Shown: positions 36,319 through 45,494, counted from the stretch's first letter. The stretch is 64,000 bases of DNA from Martelella alba (GCF_006516955.1 NZ_VHLG01000012.1:62001-126000), one strand, 5' to 3'. The notes: a model not told the origin generated them from the letters alone. Made by a program: numbers and translations.

Positions 36319-36342
36319 GGGAGGCCTTTGGGAAGGCCTCCC
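36319..36342 (-). other. Intercistronic hairpin between SBP and permease genes
   Basis: GGGAGGCCTT and AAGGCCTCCC form a perfect 10-bp stem with a 4-nt loop, 26 nt after the substrate-binding protein stop and 37 nt before the fusion permease start. There is no T-run. Such hairpins after binding-protein genes commonly protect the upstream mRNA and let the binding protein be made in excess. Confidence 0.6.
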
Positions 36343-36367
36343 GTCTCGTCGTGTGGGACGGGCGAAA

Positions 36368-37393
36368 TCAGCCGTCGATTTCGGCCTGAAGCGCCTTTAA
36401 GTCCCAGCAGCTGTCGGGCTGCAGCGTGTCCTTGGTGGTCGCCTTCAAAAGCGTGTAGATATAGGGCGAGGACGTGCCGGCCGGCTGACCGCTCTGCAGG
36501 AGATATTTGATGATGGTGACCATGTTGAAGCTTTCCTGCTTCAATTCGGTGGTGACGACCGCATCATAGGTGCCATCCATCAGCGTGTCGCAGTCTGCCG
36601 TCTTCTCGCCGCCGCCAGTGGTGACGAGGTAGATCTGGTCTTCCATACCGGCATCGCGGATTGCCGCTGCCGCGCCGGTGGCATCGCCATCCCAGAAATC
36701 GATGATGCCGCAGAGATCGGGATGCTGCTGCAGCATGGTCGTGGTGACATTGCGCGATGTGGTGGCGTCCCAGTTGCTGTCGGGCTTGGCGACGACTTCG
36801 AAATCAGGATTGTCCTTCAGGACGTCCATGATACCGGCATACTGGAACAGGCTGGTGGCGTTGACCTGATCACCTTGAACAAGGCCGATCTTCTTCGACG
36901 AATCCGGGCCGCAGCCCTTGATGACCGCCGAGGCTTCAAGGCGGCCAAGCTCGGTCCAGTCGGAGCCGATATAGGCATCCGCCTTGAAGTTGGCCGGGTT
37001 GTCGATCAGGATCACATAGATGCCTGCGGCTTGCGCCTTCTTCATCAGCTTCGAATAGGAGTTGAGGTCCGGCGACATGACGACCAGCACATCCGGCTTT
37101 TCGGCCGAGGAGATCGCTTCGGTCAGCGCCTGGGCACCGGCTTCGACGCTCCAGTTCGGGTCACGCGTTTCGAATGTGCCGCCGAAAGCCTTGACTTCGC
37201 GTTCCAGAATGGCGGCCCAGCCCTGGGCCAGGTCAAAGCCCATGGCCATCGGCACCAGCATGACCTTCTTGCCGGCAAGAGCTTCGGAATAGATGCCCGG
37301 ACCCGGATCGCCAGCGGCCTGGGCTGCCGAAATGCCGGTGAAGGAGAGGGCGGCGAATGCCGCCGCGGAAAGGATGGTCTTCGTCAGTTTCAT
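36368..37393 (-). CDS. Sugar-type ABC transporter substrate-binding protein
   Basis: The 341-residue protein has a signal peptide (LSAAAFAALSFTGISAAQA, cleavage before AGDPG) and a type I periplasmic binding fold of the RbsB family (KKVMLVPMAMGFDLAQGW; PDVLVVMSPDLNSYSKLMKKAQAAGI; VILIDNP; IDFWDGDATGAAAAIRDAG). It delivers the substrate to the two permeases encoded by its neighbours. The ATG at 37393 follows GGGGAAC; the longer frame from 37495 would bury the signal peptide. Ligand not predictable. Confidence 0.93.
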   Translation of the reverse strand: MKLTKTILSAAAFAALSFTGISAAQAAGDPGPGIYSEALAGKKVMLVPMAMGFDLAQGWAAILEREVKAFGGTFETRDPNWSVEAGAQALTEAISSAEKPDVLVVMSPDLNSYSKLMKKAQAAGIYVILIDNPANFKADAYIGSDWTELGRLEASAVIKGCGPDSSKKIGLVQGDQVNATSLFQYAGIMDVLKDNPDFEVVAKPDSNWDATTSRNVTTTMLQQHPDLCGIIDFWDGDATGAAAAIRDAGMEDQIYLVTTGGGEKTADCDTLMDGTYDAVVTTELKQESFNMVTIIKYLLQSGQPAGTSSPYIYTLLKATTKDTLQPDSCWDLKALQAEIDG

Positions 37394-37460
37394 TGTCGTC
37401 GTTCCCCTGGTTCGGTTCTGGTTTCCGCCCGGATGCGTTGCCGGGCGGGCATTCAAGGCG

Positions 37461-38432
37461 TCAGATATCGCCCTGCTGGGCGGTCTGTTCGTCACGCGGG
37501 TTCAACAGCCCGTCGATGATGATGGCGGCGAGCAGGATCGCCGACTTGATCAGGTTCTGATAAAGAAGCGGAATATCGAGGATGGTCATCGCATTGAGCA
37601 TGATGCCGATCAGCGCCGCGCCGACGAGCACGTTGCGCACGCCGCCCTTGCCGCCGGAAAGGCCGATGCCGCCGATCACCGCAATCAGCACAATGTCGTA
37701 AAGCAGCGTCGAATTGACCACGCGGGTATTGATCGACTGCAGGCTGCCTGCCGTCAGAATACCGGCAGTAAAGGCGGAAATGGCCGAGAGCACATAGCGC
37801 AGCACCATCATCGGTCTCACCGGCATGCCGGCATTGCGGGCCGCTTCCGGATTGTCGCCGGCGTAATAGACGTAGCGGCCCCATTTGGAAAAGCGCAGGA
37901 AGATGAAGGCGGCGAAAGCCAGGGCTGCGAAAATGAATACCTCGATCGGCACATCGGCAAAGCGCAGACTGCCGAGAAACTCGATCCAGTGGCCATCGGG
38001 AACCGGTACGGCATCCGTGTCGATCAGCTGCGAGCGGACAAAGCCGAAGACGAAAGAGGCGGTGGCAAGCGTGACGAAGATCGCCGGAACATCGGCATAG
38101 GCGACGAGAAAGCCGTTGATCAGGCCGATGGCAATCACGCCGGACAGCGCCAGCAAAAGGGCGAAGCCATCGGGCGTGCCGTCATTCAGCATCTGCAGAT
38201 ACCAGGCCACCGTCATCGCCATGATGGCGACCATGGAAAGGTCAATGCCGCGGCCGATGATGATGATCGACATGCCAAGCGCCAATATGCCGAGCACCGA
38301 GATCGAGCGGACAATGGCGACCAGGTTTTCCGCCGAGAAGAAACCCGGCAGCATCAGCGAGGCCAGCGCGAAAATCGCGATGGTGATGGCGAAAACGATC
38401 CGCTCCTGATTGAGGTTGCGCAAGAATGCCAT
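37461..38432 (-). CDS. Sugar-type ABC transporter permease
   Basis: The 323-residue RbsC-like membrane protein has about 8-10 hydrophobic helices and family motifs GMSIIIIGRGIDLSMVAIMAM (near residue 53) and AVIGGIGLSGGKGGVRNVLVGA. With the fusion permease it would form a heterodimeric channel, which is unusual because many ribose-type systems use one permease gene. It is the first gene of the transporter operon, 157 bp downstream of a LysR gene on the same strand. Confidence 0.92.
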   Translation of the reverse strand: MAFLRNLNQERIVFAITIAIFALASLMLPGFFSAENLVAIVRSISVLGILALGMSIIIIGRGIDLSMVAIMAMTVAWYLQMLNDGTPDGFALLLALSGVIAIGLINGFLVAYADVPAIFVTLATASFVFGFVRSQLIDTDAVPVPDGHWIEFLGSLRFADVPIEVFIFAALAFAAFIFLRFSKWGRYVYYAGDNPEAARNAGMPVRPMMVLRYVLSAISAFTAGILTAGSLQSINTRVVNSTLLYDIVLIAVIGGIGLSGGKGGVRNVLVGAALIGIMLNAMTILDIPLLYQNLIKSAILLAAIIIDGLLNPRDEQTAQQGDI

Positions 38433-38588
38433 GTCCCCGTTATGCTCCTGCTTGAAATGCCTTGTTTGGGTGCAGTTTTGTGTTTTGCACAGCCGTTAGG
38501 CAGGCTAGCGCCAAGGCGAAAACATCGTCCAATGAATAATTCAGCGAAAAATCCATGCACAAATGGCATGAATGGATGACTGGACGCT

Positions 38589-39536
38589 TCAGATCACCTG
38601 AAGCCTTCCGTAGCGGGCGCCGGGCAGGCTTTCTGCAGATATGGCCTGATCGGCGCGGATATGTGCGCCCAGCGCATCGATGAAACGGCGGCCATAGGCC
38701 GGCAGCGGCTGGCGCGTATTCCACATGGCACAGATACCGAATTTCACCGCCGCACCCTTGAGCGCGATCGGCCGGCTGGTCAGCCGTTCCGATGGCGGGC
38801 GGGCGGAGGAGGGCACCACGGCAACGCCGTTGCCGCCTTCGGCCATAGCAAACAGTGTATGCGGCGAATAGCTTTCCAGCACGATCTCGGCCACGGTGCC
38901 GGAAACCCGGCAGGCAGCATCGAACACCTCGCGTGAGGCATGTTTGCGGTTGAGTGTCAGGATCGGCATGGCCAGAAGGTCCGAAAGCTCGACCGGCGCA
39001 TGGCTGGTGCCGAGATAGTCCGGGCTGCCGACCGCAAGAAAGCCGAGTGTTCCCAGTGGCACGGCCTCGAAAATATCGATCGGCTGTGACGGTTCGGCGC
39101 TCACGGTCATGTGCAAAAGCCCGTCCTTCAGCTTGCCGGCAAGCTCCGGCCCGCCGCCATCTTCCAGCCGGATCTCGATGCCGGGATTGTCCTGCCGCCA
39201 GCCCTTGAGAAAGGATGGCAGGTAGCGTTCGATCAGCTGTGAGCAGGCGCCGATGCGGATCAGCCCGGTTTCGCCGCGACCAATGTCATCGGCAAAGATC
39301 CTGAGATTGCGCTCGGCAACCAACACCTCGTTGATGCGCGAATAAAGCGCCTCGCCCTCCGGCGTCAGCCGGATATTGCGGCCCGATTTTGCCGTCAGTG
39401 CCACACCCAGCGACGCTTCCAGCGCCTTGATCTGACGTGAGAGCGCTGGCTGGGTGATGTTCAGCGTCTCGGCGGCGCGCGTCACATTCATGGTTTCCGC
39501 GACGGCGACGAAGGCAGTATAGTTGCGGATATCCAT
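38589..39536 (-). CDS. LysR-family transcriptional regulator
   Basis: The 315-residue protein has the N-terminal helix-turn-helix (TRAAETLNITQPALSRQIKALEASLG, residues 19-44) and a C-terminal periplasmic-binding-like effector domain (LIRIGACSQLIERYLPSFL). It lies upstream of, and in the same direction as, the sugar-type transporter operon, and divergent from the RpiR gene, so it could control either. No clear T-N11-A palindrome was identified between the divergent starts. Confidence 0.9.
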   Translation of the reverse strand: MDIRNYTAFVAVAETMNVTRAAETLNITQPALSRQIKALEASLGVALTAKSGRNIRLTPEGEALYSRINEVLVAERNLRIFADDIGRGETGLIRIGACSQLIERYLPSFLKGWRQDNPGIEIRLEDGGGPELAGKLKDGLLHMTVSAEPSQPIDIFEAVPLGTLGFLAVGSPDYLGTSHAPVELSDLLAMPILTLNRKHASREVFDAACRVSGTVAEIVLESYSPHTLFAMAEGGNGVAVVPSSARPPSERLTSRPIALKGAAVKFGICAMWNTRQPLPAYGRRFIDALGAHIRADQAISAESLPGARYGRLQVI

Positions 39537-39617
39537 GATCCGTAACCCCGCTATGTTCCCTTTGTTATGGCATGAGGCTAAGCCCGCTTGGCTATCGATG
39601 TCAATATCTCTTCATGG

Positions 39618-39656
39618 TTGACGATATTTCTTCATTCTGTATTTTTCTCTACAGAA
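39618..39656 (+). promoter_or_regulatory. Promoter and inverted-repeat operator of the rpiR-type operon
   Basis: TTGACG (39618-39623) and TATTTT (39640-39645) are spaced 16 nt. The -10 element is inside a perfect inverted repeat, TTCTGTA and TACAGAA with an 8-nt spacer (39635-39656), 28 nt before the rpiR-type ATG. The layout suggests autorepression by the RpiR protein or control by the divergent LysR protein. Confidence 0.5.
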
Positions 39657-39683
39657 ACGACCACAGCACGGATCAGCGCCACC

Positions 39684-40610
39684 ATGGCAATCAGGGACAT
39701 TCTTCTCAGCGGCGGCCACGCCTTCACGCCCTCGGAGGAGAAGATCGTGCGTGTGCTGTTGACCGATTATCCGGCCGCAGGCCTTGGTCCGGCGACAGCG
39801 CTGGCGCGGCGCGCCGGTGTTTCCGATCCGACGGTCGGGCGGCTGGCGGTCAAGCTTGGTTTTGACGGCTATCCGGCGTTTCAGCATGCGCTTCTGGCAG
39901 AAGTTGAAGCCCGGCTTCATTCGCCGCTTTTGATGATGGAGGCCAAGCGCCCGCCCGCGGAAGCCGGCACGGCCGGTGCCTTTGCCGCCTATTTTGCCTC
40001 GGTAATCGACAGTCTGGAAAAATCCGTTTCGGCGACGCCGCCGCAGAGTTTCGAGCGGGCGGCAAAGCTGGTGATGGATCCAAAGCGCAAGGTCAGCCTG
40101 GTCGGGGGGCGCTTTTCCGGTTTCATTGCCTCAATGCTTTCCGCCTATCTTGGCCAGATGCGCGCCGATGTTCGTGATCTTGGCCCTTTGTCTCCGGCGC
40201 GCTTCGATCTTCTTCTCGATATTGGCCGGGCCGATACGCTGATCGTGTTCGATTATCGCCGTTATCAGGCCGATATCGTTTCCTTTGCCGAACAGGCAGC
40301 CAGCCAGGGGGCGCGGATCGTGCTGTTTACCGATCCGTGGTGCTCGCCGGTCACGGAGGTGGCCGAGGTGATGATCATGACCCAGGTTCAGGCGGCTTCA
40401 CCCTTTGACACGATGGCGCCGGTCATGGCTCAGGCAGAGGCTTTTGCCTCCTATCTCATTGCCGATCTCGACCCGGCCGCGCGGGAGCGGATCGAGCGGC
40501 TGGAGGCCATCAGGGACAATAACCGGGTGACGCTTGGCGGCGGCAACCGGCCGCCGCGCAGCATCGGCCCGGGCGGACAGGCGGATGAAAAACAGCAAAA
40601 TGGGGAATAG
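39684..40610 (+). CDS. MurR/RpiR-family transcriptional regulator
   Basis: The 308-residue protein has an N-terminal RpiR helix-turn-helix (TPSEEKIVRVLLTDYPAAG; ATALARRAGVSDPTVGRLAVKLGFDGY) and a C-terminal SIS sugar-isomerase-like domain (KRKVSLVGGRFSGFIASMLSAYL; TLIVFDYRRYQADIVSFAEQA). SIS domains usually bind phosphosugars, though RpiR homologues also control amino-acid and amide catabolism. The ATG at 39684 gives the family start. The stop is followed 4 nt later by the hydrolase start, so it heads a four-gene operon. Confidence 0.9.
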   Translation: MAIRDILLSGGHAFTPSEEKIVRVLLTDYPAAGLGPATALARRAGVSDPTVGRLAVKLGFDGYPAFQHALLAEVEARLHSPLLMMEAKRPPAEAGTAGAFAAYFASVIDSLEKSVSATPPQSFERAAKLVMDPKRKVSLVGGRFSGFIASMLSAYLGQMRADVRDLGPLSPARFDLLLDIGRADTLIVFDYRRYQADIVSFAEQAASQGARIVLFTDPWCSPVTEVAEVMIMTQVQAASPFDTMAPVMAQAEAFASYLIADLDPAARERIERLEAIRDNNRVTLGGGNRPPRSIGPGGQADEKQQNGE

Positions 40611-40614
40611 TGCA

Positions 40615-41265
40615 ATGAATTCAGGCATGCTGATGCGGCGCGATGCGCCTTATGAAAAGGGCGCGACAGCCCTGCTTCTGGTTGATATGCAGCGCATCTG
40701 GCTGGTGCCGGGGGCCGATCCGCATCATCCCGAACGCGGGGCGGACCACTATTTCTATCGCATGGCGGCAAGCGAAACCGTGCCCAATGCCATAACGCTG
40801 GTCAAAGCCGCGCGCGCGGCGGGTGTTGAGGTGCTGCACACCATCATCCAGAGCCTGACGGAGGACGGGCGCGACCGCTCGCTCGATCACAAGCTGACGC
40901 CGATCCATATTCCGCCAAGCCTTGAGGACGGGCTGCCGCTGCCGGAATTGATGCCTGCTGGCGATGAAATCATGCTGCCCAAGACCTCGTCGGGCGTCTT
41001 CAATTCGACCAATATCGACTACATCCTGAAAAATCTCGGCATCCGTCAGCTGATCATTTTCGGCATCATGACCGATCAGTGCGTCGACATGGCGGTCCGA
41101 GATGCGGCAGACCGGGGCTATTATGTCACCTGCGTCACCGATGCCTGCATGACCGCGACGCCGGAACGCCAGGCGGCGGGTCTTGCCGCCTTTTCCGGCT
41201 ATTGCTGGCAGGCCGATACGAAAACGGTGGTCGAAAGGCTGAATGCGCTTGGCAAGGGGGAGTGA
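40615..41265 (+). CDS. Isochorismatase-fold cysteine hydrolase
   Basis: The 216-residue protein has the family triad: Asp in ALLLVDMQRIWL, Lys in the MLPKTSSGVFNST segment, and Cys in FGIMTDQCVDMAVRDAADRGY, with the conserved cis-peptide region before the Cys. Such enzymes cleave amides, ureides or N-carbamoyl compounds. The ATG at 40615 follows GGGGAATAG; an ATG at 40585 is also in frame. Tight spacing to RpiR upstream and the GS-like gene downstream puts it in one operon with other C-N bond enzymes. Confidence 0.88.
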   Translation: MNSGMLMRRDAPYEKGATALLLVDMQRIWLVPGADPHHPERGADHYFYRMAASETVPNAITLVKAARAAGVEVLHTIIQSLTEDGRDRSLDHKLTPIHIPPSLEDGLPLPELMPAGDEIMLPKTSSGVFNSTNIDYILKNLGIRQLIIFGIMTDQCVDMAVRDAADRGYYVTCVTDACMTATPERQAAGLAAFSGYCWQADTKTVVERLNALGKGE

Positions 41266-41269
41266 GGCC

Positions 41270-42586
41270 ATGAATTACGAGGCACTGACCGGAATTGTCA
41301 CCACCGATTTAACCGCGATCACGCGCGGACGTTTCGTCGCCACCAAGGCGCTGGAAAAGGTGGAGAAAAACGGCGTCGGCTGGCTGCAGGCCAATCTGTC
41401 GCTGACACCCTTCGGCACGATTGCCGATCCAAATCCTTACGGCTCCACCGGCGATCTGAAGCTGATACCGGACATGACGGCGCGGTTCCGGACGGAAAAC
41501 AGCGGCGCTGAGATCCCCTTCGATATGATCTGCGGTGATCTGGTGGAGCTTGACGGCTCGCCCTGGGTCTGCTGCTGCCGCACCATCCTGAAACAGGCAC
41601 TGGCGCTTCTGGAGGCTGAGACCGGCTACCGGCTGAAAGTGGCCTTCGAGCATGAATTCCAGCTTCTGGGCGCGGATCTTCCCTTCGGCCATGTGCTTTC
41701 CTTTGCCGGTCTCAGGCGGGCGGGCGGCTTTGCCCCGCAGCTGATGGCAGCGCTTGACGAGGCGGGTGTCGAACCGGAGGTGGTGATTGCCGAATATGGG
41801 CTCGATCAGTTCGAGATTACCCATGCCCCCTGTGACGGGCTGGCGGCCGCAGACCGGGCAGTGGCGATCCGCGAAATCACCCGCGAAATCGCTCAAAATA
41901 GCGGTTTTCGCGCCAGTTTCGCGCCCAAAACGGCGCTTTCAGCTGTCGGAAACGGCGTGCATATCCATTTCAGCCTGATCGACCGCGCGGGCTATCCGGC
42001 AAGTTTCGATCCCTTCGGTCCGGCCTGCATGTCAGAGGCGCAGGGGCATTTTGCCGCCGGTATTTTAACCCATATGCGTGCCCTTGTGGCGCTGACGGCG
42101 TCAAGCCCGGCCTCCTTTTTCCGGCTGAAGCCGCATAGCTGGAGTGCGTCTTATACCTGGCTTGGCGACAAGGATCGTGAGGCCTCGCTCAGAGCCTGCC
42201 CGGTATCGTCTGCCAATGGCCGCAATCCGGCCAAACAGTTCAATCTGGAATATCGCGCGGCTGATGCCACCGCCAATCCCTATCTGGCACTTGCCGCGCT
42301 GGTCCTGGCTGGACTTGAGGGATTGAAGAAGCGGCTCGGTCCCCCGCCGGTCTTTTCCGGCGATCCGGCCGCGCTTTCGGATGCAGAACGCGAAGAGGCG
42401 GGGCTTTATCGCCTGCCGGAAAATCTGCCCGATGCACTGGCGGCCCTCGCTGCCGATCCGGTCGTCTGCGGCTTCTTCGATCCGCTTTTCATCGAAACAC
42501 TGATCGGCGAGAAGCAGGCTGAGTTGATTGCCTGTGAGGATTTCGATGACGATACCGTCTGCGCCCTTTATCGGGATGCCTATTGA
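41270..42586 (+). CDS. Glutamine-synthetase-family ligase
   Basis: The 438-residue protein has the beta-Grasp and catalytic halves of the glutamine synthetase fold, with metal-site Glu in FEHEFQLL, EYGLDQFEI, the NGVHIHFSL histidine segment, and KPHSWSASYTWLG replacing the ammonium-loop region. It is clearly diverged from classic GlnA and closer to the gamma-glutamyl-amine or gamma-glutamylamide synthetase groups. The ATG at 41270 is preceded by GGGGGAG. Operon with an amidohydrolase and an isochorismatase-type hydrolase indicates a catabolic role, possibly gamma-glutamylation of an amine. Confidence 0.85.
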   Translation: MNYEALTGIVTTDLTAITRGRFVATKALEKVEKNGVGWLQANLSLTPFGTIADPNPYGSTGDLKLIPDMTARFRTENSGAEIPFDMICGDLVELDGSPWVCCCRTILKQALALLEAETGYRLKVAFEHEFQLLGADLPFGHVLSFAGLRRAGGFAPQLMAALDEAGVEPEVVIAEYGLDQFEITHAPCDGLAAADRAVAIREITREIAQNSGFRASFAPKTALSAVGNGVHIHFSLIDRAGYPASFDPFGPACMSEAQGHFAAGILTHMRALVALTASSPASFFRLKPHSWSASYTWLGDKDREASLRACPVSSANGRNPAKQFNLEYRAADATANPYLALAALVLAGLEGLKKRLGPPPVFSGDPAALSDAEREEAGLYRLPENLPDALAALAADPVVCGFFDPLFIETLIGEKQAELIACEDFDDDTVCALYRDAY

Positions 42587-43332
42587 TGGGTGAAAGGCTG
42601 CAGGACTGGCCGGTGCCGGTCGAGATCATCAATGCCGGTGGCGCATCGGAATTCGTGCTGATCTGCGAGCATGCATCGCGCTTCATTCCGGCGGAATTTG
42701 AAGGGCTTGGCCTGCCGGAAACCGAACTTTGCCGCCATATTGCCTGGGATATCGGCGCGGCTGATGTCTGTCGCGCATTGGCGGTGGCACTCGATGCCCC
42801 GGCCTTTCTCGGCACGGTTTCACGGCTGGTGCTTGATCTCAATCGCCCCAAGGGCGCTCAAAGCATGATGCCGGAGCGCTCCGAGGCGACCGGAATACCC
42901 GGCAATCGCGATCTTTCCGCCACCGAGGTCGACAAACGGATCGAACGGATCTTCGATCCGTTTCACGCAACCATCGCCGATTGTCTCGATACCCGGCTAA
43001 AGGCGGGCCGGAAGACCCGCATTGTCACCATCCATTCCTTCACGCCGGTCTTTCTCGGTGTTACCCGGCCCTGGCATGCCGGCGTGCTTTATGGCGCGGC
43101 GTCGGGCTTCGGCGAGGCTCTGCTTGCAGCGCTTGGTGCGGATGAAAGCCTCGTGCTCGGCGCCAATGTGCCCTATGCGATCGATCGGGACAGCGACTAT
43201 GCCGTGCCGGTGCATGGCGATGATCGCGGTATCGATGCGGCGCTGGTCGAACTCAGGCAGGATCTGGTGGCAGAGCCTGCAGGCGTTGCGCTCTGGGCTA
43301 AGCGACTGGAAAAGGCGCTGGTGCGGATCTGA
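42586..43332 (+). CDS. N-formylglutamate amidohydrolase family protein
   Basis: The 248-residue protein has the HutG/N-formylglutamate amidohydrolase pattern: VLICEHASRFIP with the metal His/Glu, LDLNRPKGAQSMMPERSE, IVTIHSFTPVF, and VLGANVPYAIDRDSDYAVPVHGDDRG. The family releases formate or another acyl group from an N-acyl-glutamate or related compound. Its ATG overlaps the GS-like stop by one base (TGATG), so translation is probably coupled. No histidine-degradation genes are near, so a role with a gamma-glutamyl or N-acyl intermediate is more likely. It converges with eutC with a 3-bp gap. Confidence 0.87.
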   Translation: MGERLQDWPVPVEIINAGGASEFVLICEHASRFIPAEFEGLGLPETELCRHIAWDIGAADVCRALAVALDAPAFLGTVSRLVLDLNRPKGAQSMMPERSEATGIPGNRDLSATEVDKRIERIFDPFHATIADCLDTRLKAGRKTRIVTIHSFTPVFLGVTRPWHAGVLYGAASGFGEALLAALGADESLVLGANVPYAIDRDSDYAVPVHGDDRGIDAALVELRQDLVAEPAGVALWAKRLEKALVRI

Positions 43333-43335
43333 GCC

Positions 43336-44121
43336 TCAGTCCTCCGGCAGCATGGTGCCGGTCTCTTCCTTCAGATTGACGCCGGTCAGCCCGCGGCGCA
43401 GGCCCTCGCGGGTGAGCCAGAAGGCCTTTTCGGCGGCAAGCGGCGGCTTCAGCCCGCCGGCGCGGATATTGGAGATGCAGTTGCGCTCGGCATCTGAGCG
43501 ACCAACCTTCGGCGCGAAGGTCAGATAGGCGCCGAGACTGTCGACCGAGGACAGACCCGGCCGCTCACCGATTGCCATGATCACCATGCGGGCTTTCAGG
43601 ATTTCACCGATTTCGTCTGCGACCGCCACACGGCCATTTTCGACAATCGCCACCGGCCCGACCGAGAGCTTTATCCTGGTGAGCATCGGCAGAAGATGGC
43701 TGACGAAACCCAGCGCGTTGGCGGCAACTGCGGTGGTTGAAAGCCCGTCGGCAATCACCAGTGCAATGTCGCACGGTTTTGCGCCAAGCGCCGCAATGGC
43801 CTCTGCCGAGCTTTCGGAAAGCCGCCGTCCGAGATCGGGGCGGGCCAGATAGGTGGCGCGGTCGGGCACCCGGCTCGTTGCGCGGATGGTCGCAAGGCCG
43901 AGGGCCTGAAGGCCCTGTTCCAGCGGTTCGGGATCAAAGGGCGTATGCACGGCATCGCGGGCGCGGGCATGCGACAGGGCAAAGGACAGCACCTCTTCCG
44001 TCGGCAGCGAGGCCCCGGACCGGCCAATGGCGATGCGGGCATCGGTGAAGCGCTTCAACCCCTCCCATGGATCGTGGATGTGGCCGCTCGTCTTGTCCCC
44101 TTTGGTGGAATTGCCGGTCAT
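43336..44121 (-). CDS. eutC: Ethanolamine ammonia-lyase small subunit
   Basis: With EutB it forms the adenosylcobalamin-dependent enzyme that splits ethanolamine into acetaldehyde and ammonia. The 261-residue protein has the EutC pattern: RIAIGRSG near the N-terminus, SRVPDRATYLARPDLGRRL, CDIALVIADGLSTTAV, and AIGERPGLSSVDSLGAYL. It is shorter than the E. coli protein (about 295) mainly at the N-terminus, as in other non-enteric EutC. It overlaps EutB by 4 nt. No eutA reactivase or microcompartment genes are in the window. Confidence 0.95.
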   Translation of the reverse strand: MTGNSTKGDKTSGHIHDPWEGLKRFTDARIAIGRSGASLPTEEVLSFALSHARARDAVHTPFDPEPLEQGLQALGLATIRATSRVPDRATYLARPDLGRRLSESSAEAIAALGAKPCDIALVIADGLSTTAVAANALGFVSHLLPMLTRIKLSVGPVAIVENGRVAVADEIGEILKARMVIMAIGERPGLSSVDSLGAYLTFAPKVGRSDAERNCISNIRAGGLKPPLAAEKAFWLTREGLRRGLTGVNLKEETGTMLPED

Positions 44122-45494
44122 GAGGCGATCCTCAGCAGGCTCTGGCCTGCATCCTGCGGCAGAAGCTGGCCGGCCGTGTCGGTCACCTTCACCTTTTCCA
44201 GCCAGGCTTCGAATTCCGGCGCCCGTTTCAGCCCGAGCACCTGGCGCAGATAGAGCTGGTCATGGAAGGAGGTCGACTGATAGTTCAGCATCACGTCGTC
44301 AGAGCCGGGAATGCCCATGATGAAACTCACGCCGGCGGTGCCCAGCAATGTCAGCAACGTATCCATATCGTCCTGATCGGCTTCGGCATGATTGGTGTAG
44401 CAGATGTCGCAGCCCATCGGCACGCCCATCAGCTTGCCGCAGAAATGGTCCTCAAGCCCGGCGCGGATGATCTGCTTTCCATCATAGAGATATTCCGGGC
44501 CGATAAAGCCGACCACGGTATTGACCAGAAGCGGCGAAAAGGCCCGCGCCACGCCATAGGCGCGCGCTTCCAGCGTCTGCTGGTCGCAGCCGAAAAACGC
44601 GTCCGCCGAAAGGGCCGAGCCCTGACCGGTCTCGAAATACATCACATTCTCGCCGACCGTGCCGCGCTTCAGCGAAAGCCCTGCCTCATGGCCCTCGCGC
44701 AGCATGTCAAGCGATATGCCGAAGGAGGTATTGGCTTTCTCGGTACCGGCGATCGACTGGAAGACGAGATCGACCGGCAGGCCGCGATTGGCCATCTCGA
44801 TCGAGGTCGTCACATGGGTCAGCACGCAAGATTGCGTCGGGATCTCGTAGCGGGCGATAATCTCGGCCAGCATCTCGACGAGATCGGACAGCACCGCGAC
44901 ATTGTCGGAGGCCGGATTGATGCCGATCACCGCATCGCCGCAACCATAAAGCAGCCCGTCAACAATCGAGGCGGCAATGCCCATGCGGTCGTCGGAGGGA
45001 TGGTTCGGTTGCAGCCGCACGGCCAGGCGGCCGGGAAGGCCGATCGTGTTGCGAAATTTCGTCACCACCCGGCATTTCTGCGCCGCCAGGATCAGATCCT
45101 GATTGCGCATCAGTTTGGAAACGGCGGCCGCCATTTCCGGTGTGATACCCGGGGCGATGCGGGAGAGCACAGTGCTGTCGGTCGTGTCTGACAGCAGGAA
45201 ATCGCGAAAATCGCCGACGGTCAGGTGTGCAATTTCGGCAAAGGCGCGCTGATCATGGCTGTCGATGATCAGCCGCGTAACCTCGTCGTCCTCGTAAGGG
45301 ATCAGCGCCTCTGTGAGGAAGGTGGACAGCGGCAGTTCGGCGAGCGCCATGCGTGCGGCAACGCTTTCTTCGGCACTGTCGGCGGCAACGCCCGCCAGCC
45401 GGTCACCGGAGCGCAGCGGCGTTGCCTTGGCCATCAATGTCTTCAGGTCGGCAAAACGCCACAGCGTTCCGCCCGCCATCATCGCATAGGTCAT
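44118..45494 (-). CDS. eutB: Ethanolamine ammonia-lyase large subunit
   Basis: The 458-residue barrel subunit carries the substrate and cobalamin sites; conserved stretches are LPGRLAVRLQPNHPSDDRM, LLYGCGDAVIGINPASDNV, CVLTHVTTSIEMANRG, GFIGPEYLYDGKQIIRAGLEDHFCGKLMGVPMGCDICYTNH, here cited by position 240-375. Length matches the family (about 453). It starts the eutBC operon on the minus strand, 99 bp before the peptide ABC ATPase gene's stop. A small hairpin CGGCCC/GGGCCG lies just upstream at 45509-45523. Acetaldehyde made here would need a separate dehydrogenase. Confidence 0.96.
   Translation of the reverse strand: MTYAMMAGGTLWRFADLKTLMAKATPLRSGDRLAGVAADSAEESVAARMALAELPLSTFLTEALIPYEDDEVTRLIIDSHDQRAFAEIAHLTVGDFRDFLLSDTTDSTVLSRIAPGITPEMAAAVSKLMRNQDLILAAQKCRVVTKFRNTIGLPGRLAVRLQPNHPSDDRMGIAASIVDGLLYGCGDAVIGINPASDNVAVLSDLVEMLAEIIARYEIPTQSCVLTHVTTSIEMANRGLPVDLVFQSIAGTEKANTSFGISLDMLREGHEAGLSLKRGTVGENVMYFETGQGSALSADAFFGCDQQTLEARAYGVARAFSPLLVNTVVGFIGPEYLYDGKQIIRAGLEDHFCGKLMGVPMGCDICYTNHAEADQDDMDTLLTLLGTAGVSFIMGIPGSDDVMLNYQSTSFHDQLYLRQVLGLKRAPEFEAWLEKVKVTDTAGQLLPQDAGQSLLRIAS

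Noticed and set aside
43336-45494. Ethanolamine microcompartment locus
   Set aside because: Only eutB and eutC are present; no shell protein, EutA, EutE or EutD gene is found around them.
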